64,000 bases of DNA from positions 186,001 through 250,000 of the forward strand of contig NZ_JACHYC010000008.1 in assembly GCF_014192575.1 (NCBI RefSeq). Reading direction: 5' to 3'. The translations under genes and the position numbers were made by a program. The notes below the pieces were generated by a model. The model was not told the origin of the DNA and did not search any database. It was given only the letters and a program-made list of their open reading frames with translations. Of the stretch, positions 59,567-64,000 are shown one piece after another. Within the stretch, counting starts at the first letter, position 1. Each line of letters begins with the position of its first letter. This stretch comes from Variovorax sp. Sphag1AA (GTDB taxonomy: Bacteria; Pseudomonadota; Gammaproteobacteria; Burkholderiales; Burkholderiaceae_C).

Positions 59567-60361
59567 TCAAAACTGTGCGACAGAACGGCCGCGCCATGCC
59601 AGCAGCCGGTTCTCGATGCGGGTGGCGATCCAGTTGAGCGTGAAGCCCACCAGTCCGACGACGATCACGCCGAAGATCACCAGGTCCATCTGGAAGTGCT
59701 CGCGGCCGTCGATCATGGTGTTGCCGATGCCCTTGCCGGCGACCAGCAGGTACTCCGCGCCGAGCGTCGCGAGCCATGCATAGATGAGTGCGAGATGGAT
59801 GCCCGCGAAGATCGAAGGCGACGCACTCGGCAGCACCACGCGCGTCAACATCTGCCGGCGGCTGAACCGCAGGACGCGCGCCACCTCGATGAATTCGCGC
59901 GGCACGCTGCGGATGCCCTCGAAGGTGTTGAGCACGACCGGGAAGAAGGCGGCGAGCGACAGGAAGGCGACCTTCGCGGCATCGCCAAGGCCGAACCACA
60001 CCGAGATCAGCGGAATCCACGCGAACAGCGAGATCTGCTTGAGCGTGTGGAAGCTCGGCCCCACGGCCCGTTCGAAGAGACGCGAGAAGCCGAGCGCGGC
60101 GCCGAAGACGAGCCCGCCCGATGCACCGATCGCGAAGCCCGCGAGATTGCGCCACAAGCTCGACCCCAGCGCCACGCGCAGTTCGCCGCTCGCGGTGTAT
60201 TGCACGGCGCGTTCCCATACCGCCCCGGGCGACACCAGCAGCGGCGAAGTGCTCCAGCCGAAGCGGGTCGCGGCCCACCACAGGAGGACCAGCCCGAGCG
60301 GCAGCACCCAGCCGCGCAGTGCCTTCGGCACCGGATGCGGACGCGTTCCAGCTTCACTCAT
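59567..60361 (-). CDS. sulfonate-type ABC transporter permease
   Basis: A 264-aa BPD_transp_1 permease with six hydrophobic helices, WVLPLGLVLLWWAATRFG near the start, and the EAA-type loop VARVLRFSRRQMLTRVVLPSASPSIFAGIHLALIYAWLATLGAEYL. It belongs to a group with the neighbouring permease at 60372, only 10 bp apart, and probably forms a heterodimeric channel with it. It resembles SsuC/NrtB. ATG 60361 is the only sensible start. The two permeases are followed by a single ATPase. Confidence 0.9.
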   Translation of the reverse strand: MSEAGTRPHPVPKALRGWVLPLGLVLLWWAATRFGWSTSPLLVSPGAVWERAVQYTASGELRVALGSSLWRNLAGFAIGASGGLVFGAALGFSRLFERAVGPSFHTLKQISLFAWIPLISVWFGLGDAAKVAFLSLAAFFPVVLNTFEGIRSVPREFIEVARVLRFSRRQMLTRVVLPSASPSIFAGIHLALIYAWLATLGAEYLLVAGKGIGNTMIDGREHFQMDLVIFGVIVVGLVGFTLNWIATRIENRLLAWRGRSVAQF

Positions 60362-60371
60362 CGCCGGCCTT

Positions 60372-61211
60372 TCAGAATCCGGCCCGACGCCAGCGCGTCA
60401 GACGCACCTCGATCAGCGCCAGCGCCTTGTCGAGCACGAAGCCAACGAAGCCCACCACCACGACGGCGGCGAGCACCACGTCGAGCTGGAAGAGCTGGCG
60501 GCCGTAGACGATGAGGAAGCCGATCCCTTCGCTGGAAGCCAGCAGCTCGACGACCACCAGCGCCAGCCATGCATGCGTGAACCCATAGCGCACGCCGTTC
60601 CAGATAGGCGCGAAGGCCGACGGAAAGACCACCTTGGTGAGCAGTTGCCAGCGCGTGAATCGCAGCACGCGCGCCACTTCGATGTAGCGCGTCGGCACGC
60701 CCTGGATGCCCTTGTAGGTGTTGAGGGCGATGGGTACCAGCGCCGCTTTCGCGATGAGGATGATCTTCAATGCCTCGTCGATGCCCACCAGGAGCATGAG
60801 AAGCGGCAACCAGCCCAGCACCGGCACCTGACTGAAGGCCTTGAAGAGCGGATAGACGTAGTCCTTGAAGACGGGCGACAACCCCATGGCAATGCCGAGC
60901 GCACCGCCCACTGCGAGCCCCAGCGCGAACCCGCCGAAGACGCGCAGCAGGCTGACCTGCAGATGCCCCCAGATCTCGCCGGTGCGGAACAGATCGACGA
61001 GCGTTGCCCAGACCGCCGCCGGCGATGGGAGAACCTGCGGCGCGATCCACTCGTATTCGGCGCCGAGATACCAGAGCAGAAGAATCAGCAGCGGAAAAGG
61101 CCACGCGATCCAGCGCTGCGCCCAGCGGCGCCACGGCGCGGTTGTGGCAGTAGAACGGGAGGCGGGTTCCGCGGGCGCATGGCCGATGCCACTGGCGGTG
61201 ATGGATGACAT
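60372..61211 (-). CDS. sulfonate-type ABC transporter permease
   Basis: A 279-aa permease with about six helices, AWPFPLLILLLWYLGAEYEW, RVFGGFALGLAVGGALGIAMG, QVPVLGWLPLLMLLVGIDEALK and the cytoplasmic loop IEVARVLRFTRWQLLTKVVFPSAFAPIWNGVRYG. ATG 61211 follows a GAGAGA about 7 bases upstream. It is the first gene of the minus-strand operon (permease, permease, ATPase, receptor, CmcJ-like) and is divergent from the flavin monooxygenase at 61417, sharing the 205-bp control region. Confidence 0.9.
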   Translation of the reverse strand: MSSITASGIGHAPAEPASRSTATTAPWRRWAQRWIAWPFPLLILLLWYLGAEYEWIAPQVLPSPAAVWATLVDLFRTGEIWGHLQVSLLRVFGGFALGLAVGGALGIAMGLSPVFKDYVYPLFKAFSQVPVLGWLPLLMLLVGIDEALKIILIAKAALVPIALNTYKGIQGVPTRYIEVARVLRFTRWQLLTKVVFPSAFAPIWNGVRYGFTHAWLALVVVELLASSEGIGFLIVYGRQLFQLDVVLAAVVVVGFVGFVLDKALALIEVRLTRWRRAGF

Positions 61212-61303
61212 GTAGCGTTCTCTCTCGGGCTCTCGCGGCTGGTCGCCGATGGACGAGAACGATTGTCCGAACGAAGCCTTCAAAACCGAACGACCGATAT
61301 CTC

Positions 61304-61350
61304 AGATCGATATAGCGCAATCAACCAAGCTCGCCGTGCGCGCATATGCA
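61304..61350. promoter_or_regulatory. shared divergent sulfur-regulon control element
   Basis: AGATCGATATAGCGCA (61304-61319) matches the elements at 39734 and 51937. About 20 bp downstream, GCGCATATGCA (61340-61350) repeats an 11-mer from 45788 and could include the -10 of the plus-strand gene. GATATC-type symmetry (ACCGATATCTCAGATCGATAT) extends the left side. The region serves divergent operons starting at 61211 and 61417. The regulator is not encoded in the window. Confidence 0.6.
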
Positions 61351-61416
61351 AGGAAGCAATCTGTCCTTGGTTGCCACGCCCGCGTGCCGTACAACACGCG
61401 CAAACATCGACACACC

Positions 61417-62748
61417 ATGACCTCTGCACGCCAACTCAAGCTGGGCGCTTTCATGCGCCCCGTCAGCATCCACACCGGCGCATGGCGCTACCCCGGGGCC
61501 TTCGCGGATGCCAACTTCAACTTCTCGCATCTCAGGCGCTTCGCGCAAACGCTGGAGCGCGCGCGCTTCGACGCCTTCTTCATGGCGGACCATCTTGCGT
61601 TGCTGAACATGCCGATGGATGCGCTCAAGCGCAGCCACACCGCCACGTCGTTCGAGCCCTTCACGCTGCTGTCGGCGTTGAGCCAGGCCACGGAGCACAT
61701 CGGACTGGTCGCGACCGCTTCGACCACCTTCGACGAACCTTTCCACATCGCACGGCGATTCGCTTCGCTCGACCACCTGAGCAACGGCCGCGCCGGCTGG
61801 AACATCGTGACCACGTCGAACCCCGATGCAGCGCTCAACTTCGGGCTCGAGGATCACATGGAGCACGACGAGCGCTACGCACGCGCACGCGAGTTCCATG
61901 ACGTGGTCACCGGCCTGTGGGACAGCTGGGCCGACGACGCGTTCGTCCGCGACGCGGAGGCAGGCATCTACTTCGATCCCTCGCGGCTGCACACCCTCGA
62001 TCACAAGGGCAAGTACCTGTCGGTGCGCGGCCCGCTGCACATTGCCCGGCCGGTGCAGGGCTGGCCGGTGATCGTGCAGGCCGGCGCTTCAGAGGCAGGG
62101 CGGCAGCTTGCGGCGGAAACGGCCGAAGTGATCTTCGCGGCGCAAGGCACCATCGAAGAAGGCCGTCGCTTCTATGCCGACGTGAAAGGGCGCCTCTCCG
62201 CGCTGGGCCGCGATCGCGACCACCTCAAGATCCTGCCGGCCGCCTTCGTGGTGGTGGGCGACACCGTCGATGAAGCCCGCGCCATCCGCGCAAGGCTCGA
62301 CAGCCTCGTCCACTACGAAAGCGCGATTGCCTCGCTCTCCGTCGCGCTCGGGCATGACGCATCGACATTCGATCCCGATGCGCCGCTACCCGACGTGCCG
62401 GAAACCAACGCAAGCAAGAGCAGCCGCGAGCGCGTCATTGCGCTGGCACGACGCGAAGGGCTCACCGTGCGCCAGCTTGCGCAGCGGCTCGGCGGCTACG
62501 GCGGACTGGCCTTCGTCGGCACCGCGAGCACCATCGCGGACGAGATGCAGGAATGGCTGGAGTCCGAGGCTTCGGACGGCTTCAACATCATGTTCCCGTG
62601 GCTGCCCGGCGGGCTCGATGCGTTCGTGGAGAAGGTGGTCCCGGAGCTGCAGCGGCGCGGCATCTTCCGCCGCGAGTACGAAGGCCGCACGCTGCGCGAG
62701 AACCTGGGGTTGCCCCGTCCGGACAACCGGTTCTTCGCAGCGCGCTGA
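61417..62748 (+). CDS. LLM-class flavin monooxygenase of the NtaA/SnaA/DszA family
   Basis: A 443-aa flavin monooxygenase. It has QLKLGAFMRPVSIHTGAWRYP, ARFDAFFMADHLALLNMPMD, STTFDEPFHIARRFASLDHL followed by SNGRAGWNIVTTSNPDA, GLWDSWADDAFVRD, GWPVIVQAGASEAGRQLAAET and a C-terminal IFRREYEGRTLRENLGLPRP. It is a paralogue of the 54880 enzyme, with about equal length. It uses FMNH2 from a separate reductase and probably cleaves a C-S bond. It lies alone on the plus strand, divergent from an ABC importer, so import and oxidation are likely coregulated. Confidence 0.92.
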   Translation: MTSARQLKLGAFMRPVSIHTGAWRYPGAFADANFNFSHLRRFAQTLERARFDAFFMADHLALLNMPMDALKRSHTATSFEPFTLLSALSQATEHIGLVATASTTFDEPFHIARRFASLDHLSNGRAGWNIVTTSNPDAALNFGLEDHMEHDERYARAREFHDVVTGLWDSWADDAFVRDAEAGIYFDPSRLHTLDHKGKYLSVRGPLHIARPVQGWPVIVQAGASEAGRQLAAETAEVIFAAQGTIEEGRRFYADVKGRLSALGRDRDHLKILPAAFVVVGDTVDEARAIRARLDSLVHYESAIASLSVALGHDASTFDPDAPLPDVPETNASKSSRERVIALARREGLTVRQLAQRLGGYGGLAFVGTASTIADEMQEWLESEASDGFNIMFPWLPGGLDAFVEKVVPELQRRGIFRREYEGRTLRENLGLPRPDNRFFAAR

Positions 62749-62750
62749 GC

Positions 62751-63347
62751 TCAGACGATGCGCACGGCTTCGTCGAACGGGAGGCGCGGCCCGCGCTCGA
62801 AGGTGCCGGCATGATCGGCCACGCCGAGGTTCACGAGGAAGTTGGTGCGCCAGCGGCCATCAGGGAAGAACTCCTTGTCCACCAGCGCGGCGTTGAAGCC
62901 GGATTGCGGACCCGCATCGAGCCCCAGCGCGCGTGCCGCGAGGATCAGGTAAGCCCCCTGCAGGCTACCGTTGCGGAACGCAGTGGCCGACGCCAGGTCG
63001 GCGTTGCCGTCGAAGAGCGGCTTGGCGTCGTAGGCCGGAAACTGGCTGGGCAGATGGTCGTGGAAGCGCGTGTCGTGCGCCACGATCACGGTCGCGCCGG
63101 CGGCCAGCGTCTGCGCGGTGTTGCCCGACGAGAGCGCCGGCTTGAGCCGCTCCCTCGCTTCCTGGCTGCGCACGAAGACGAAGCGCGCAGGTTGTGCGTT
63201 GAAAGCCGTGGGGCCCCACTTCACGAGGTCGTAAAGCGCACGGATCGTCTCGTCGGTGATCGGGACCGGCTTGAAGGCATGCACGGTGCGCGCCTTCCTG
63301 AAAAGCTGGTCGAGCGCGGCGTCGGGAATGGATTGCAGTGTCGTCAT
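62751..63347 (-). CDS. nitroreductase family, malonic semialdehyde reductase (RutE/HadB-like)
   Basis: A 198-aa nitroreductase-fold flavoprotein. It has FRKARTVHAFKPVPITDETI with the FMN phosphate-binding Arg, LYDLVKWGPTAFNAQPARFVFV (the PT-xNxQPxR pattern of RutE), and RNGSLQGAYLILAARALGLDAGP followed by QSGF. ATG 63347 is chosen since the open frame extends upstream through another gene. Its stop is 3 bp from that of the convergent monooxygenase. RutE-type enzymes reduce 3-oxoacids, so the closeness to sulfonate genes may reflect disposal of an aldehyde product, or it could supply reduced flavin. Neither is proven. Confidence 0.85.
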   Translation of the reverse strand: MTTLQSIPDAALDQLFRKARTVHAFKPVPITDETIRALYDLVKWGPTAFNAQPARFVFVRSQEARERLKPALSSGNTAQTLAAGATVIVAHDTRFHDHLPSQFPAYDAKPLFDGNADLASATAFRNGSLQGAYLILAARALGLDAGPQSGFNAALVDKEFFPDGRWRTNFLVNLGVADHAGTFERGPRLPFDEAVRIV

Positions 63348-63373
63348 CTGATCTTGGGATGTTGATGCCCGCC

Positions 63374-63568
63374 TCACCACGAATGGGCGAAGGCGGTCGC
63401 GGTGATCGCCGCGCGCATGCGGCGCGCGACTCTCAGGGGAACGTAGCCGCGCGGCGCCTGCCGCGCAGCCGCGTGGGCGGAAAGCGGCGCCACCTGCCAG
63501 GCGGATGCAGTCAGCGCCACGACGCGGCGAGCGCGCTCTGACAGCGGGAGGTCTTCGATCGTCTTCAT
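63374..63568 (-). CDS. small hypothetical protein
   Basis: A 64-aa open reading frame starting MKTIEDLPLSERARRVVALT, rich in Ala and Arg, with a potentially amphipathic helical centre (AWQVAPLSAHAAARQAP). No homologue is recognised. It is on the same strand as its neighbours, 71 bp downstream of the cysteine desulfurase gene and 26 bp upstream of the nitroreductase, but no strong ribosome site is visible before ATG 63568. It could be a genuine small gene of the locus or chance coding. Confidence 0.35.
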   Translation of the reverse strand: MKTIEDLPLSERARRVVALTASAWQVAPLSAHAAARQAPRGYVPLRVARRMRAAITATAFAHSW

Positions 63569-63639
63569 GGCTGCAATTCTGAAGACCACCGCCGCATCCG
63601 ACAAAGAAGGAATGCGAGTTTGAAGATTCGCCCGTTGAA

Positions 63640-64000
63640 TCACGCGCGCCGCAACGATGCGAGCCGCCGCACCACAGCCACCAGCCGGTCCACTTCCTCG
63701 AAGGTGTTGTAGAAGGCAAGCGATGGCCGCACCGTGGTTTCCACGCCGAAGCGGCGCAGGATGGGCTGTGCGCAGTGGTGGCCGGTGCGCACCGCGATGC
63801 CTTCCTCGTTCAGCGCGCGCCCCACTTCGTCGGTGTCATAGCCTGCGAGCACGAAGGACATCACGCTGGCCTTGTCGGCTGCGGTGCCGATGAGGCGCAC
63901 CCCTTCGATGCCACCCAGCAGCCGCATGCCGTGGCACAACAGATCGTGCTCATAACGAGCGATGTTCTCCATGCCGATGCGGCTGACGTAGTCGATCGCC
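63640..64000 (-). CDS. SufS-type cysteine desulfurase C-terminal part, probably family 2A encapsulin cargo enzyme; 5' end outside window
   Basis: Only the C-terminal 119 residues are in the window, with the start beyond base 64000. AVRTGHHCAQPILRRFGVET carries the catalytic-loop Cys of group II (SufS-like) PLP-dependent cysteine desulfurases. The following TVRPSLAFYNTFEEVDRLV and the AQP rather than AMP after the catalytic Cys resemble the subgroup encoded beside family 2A encapsulins, in which the enzyme is loaded through a long disordered N-terminus. That N-terminus and any shell gene lie outside the window. It releases sulfur from cysteine as a persulfide. In this sulfur-limitation locus the role fits storage or mobilisation of sulfur. 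Confidence 0.85.
   Translation of the reverse strand, partial: AIDYVSRIGMENIARYEHDLLCHGMRLLGGIEGVRLIGTAADKASVMSFVLAGYDTDEVGRALNEEGIAVRTGHHCAQPILRRFGVETTVRPSLAFYNTFEEVDRLVAVVRRLASLRRA

Noticed and set aside
62745..62754. CTGAGCTCAG palindrome covering the convergent stop codons of the monooxygenase and nitroreductase genes
   Set aside because: The symmetry is explained by TGA/TCA stop codons meeting tail to tail. It is too short and loopless to call a terminator.
1..64000. CRISPR arrays, tRNA/rRNA genes, insertion sequences, integrases or attachment sites
   Set aside because: No regularly spaced repeats, tRNA-like cloverleaf, transposase or integrase motif was recognised by reading the window.

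Overview
The window is high-GC, densely packed DNA with the gene style of a Burkholderiales betaproteobacterium, probably Comamonadaceae (Variovorax-like) or Alcaligenaceae. The reasons are the abundance of Bug-type solute-binding proteins (three here), many CaiB/BaiF CoA-transferases and acyl-CoA enzymes, GntR and LysR regulators beside small catabolic operons, and serial sulfonate-type ABC transporters. No rRNA, tRNA, IS element, CRISPR array or prophage gene was seen, and no gene-free stretch exceeds about 250 bp. The window opens inside a GntR regulator gene and closes inside a cysteine desulfurase gene.

Region 1 (1-14709): one long minus-strand catabolic unit reads leftward from a branched-chain-type binding protein (13335-14546) through a FAS1-like dehydratase, an SDR, a 3-hydroxyisobutyrate-dehydrogenase-like enzyme, LivHMGF, an SMP-30 lactonase, a Bug protein, a double-hotdog hydratase, two CoA-transferases, an isochorismatase-like hydrolase and a CitE-like lyase, towards a GntR gene. 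The enzyme set fits CoA activation, hydration and aldol cleavage of a short branched dicarboxylic acid (mesaconate/citramalate type). This is inference. Its promoter region carries two copies of one 12-bp palindrome, facing a divergent CoA-transferase plus Bug pair (14710-16974).

Region 2 (16971-24334): a minus-strand acyl-CoA operon (Bug, three acyl-CoA dehydrogenases, a crotonase, a CoA-transferase) diverges from a HutC-type GntR regulator, with a long nested inverted repeat between them.

Region 3 (24341-36681): transport and miscellany. It holds a small EamA/SMR-like protein, FetAB, a TRAP permease pair without receptor, a LysR regulator with two well-phased LysR boxes controlling an amidotransferase / M14-like hydrolase / MHS-symporter operon, a large membrane-embedded patatin-like protein and a lysophospholipid-type acyltransferase.

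Region 4 (36701-64000): a sulfur-scavenging island. It contains three luciferase-like flavin monooxygenases, an SfnB-like oxidoreductase, four sulfonate-type ABC systems, at least six binding proteins, an FAD/ferredoxin pair resembling AprA/AprB, an OsmC protein, a CmcJ/NvfI-like putative non-haem iron oxygenase, a nitroreductase, an AraC regulator with an adjacent MFS exporter, and at the edge a SufS-type cysteine desulfurase that looks like the cargo enzyme of family 2A encapsulins. Three separated promoters here share the core ATCGATAT followed by a GCG-rich flank, which suggests a common sulfur-starvation regulator. No flavin reductase of the SsuE type is present, so the monooxygenases must be served from elsewhere.
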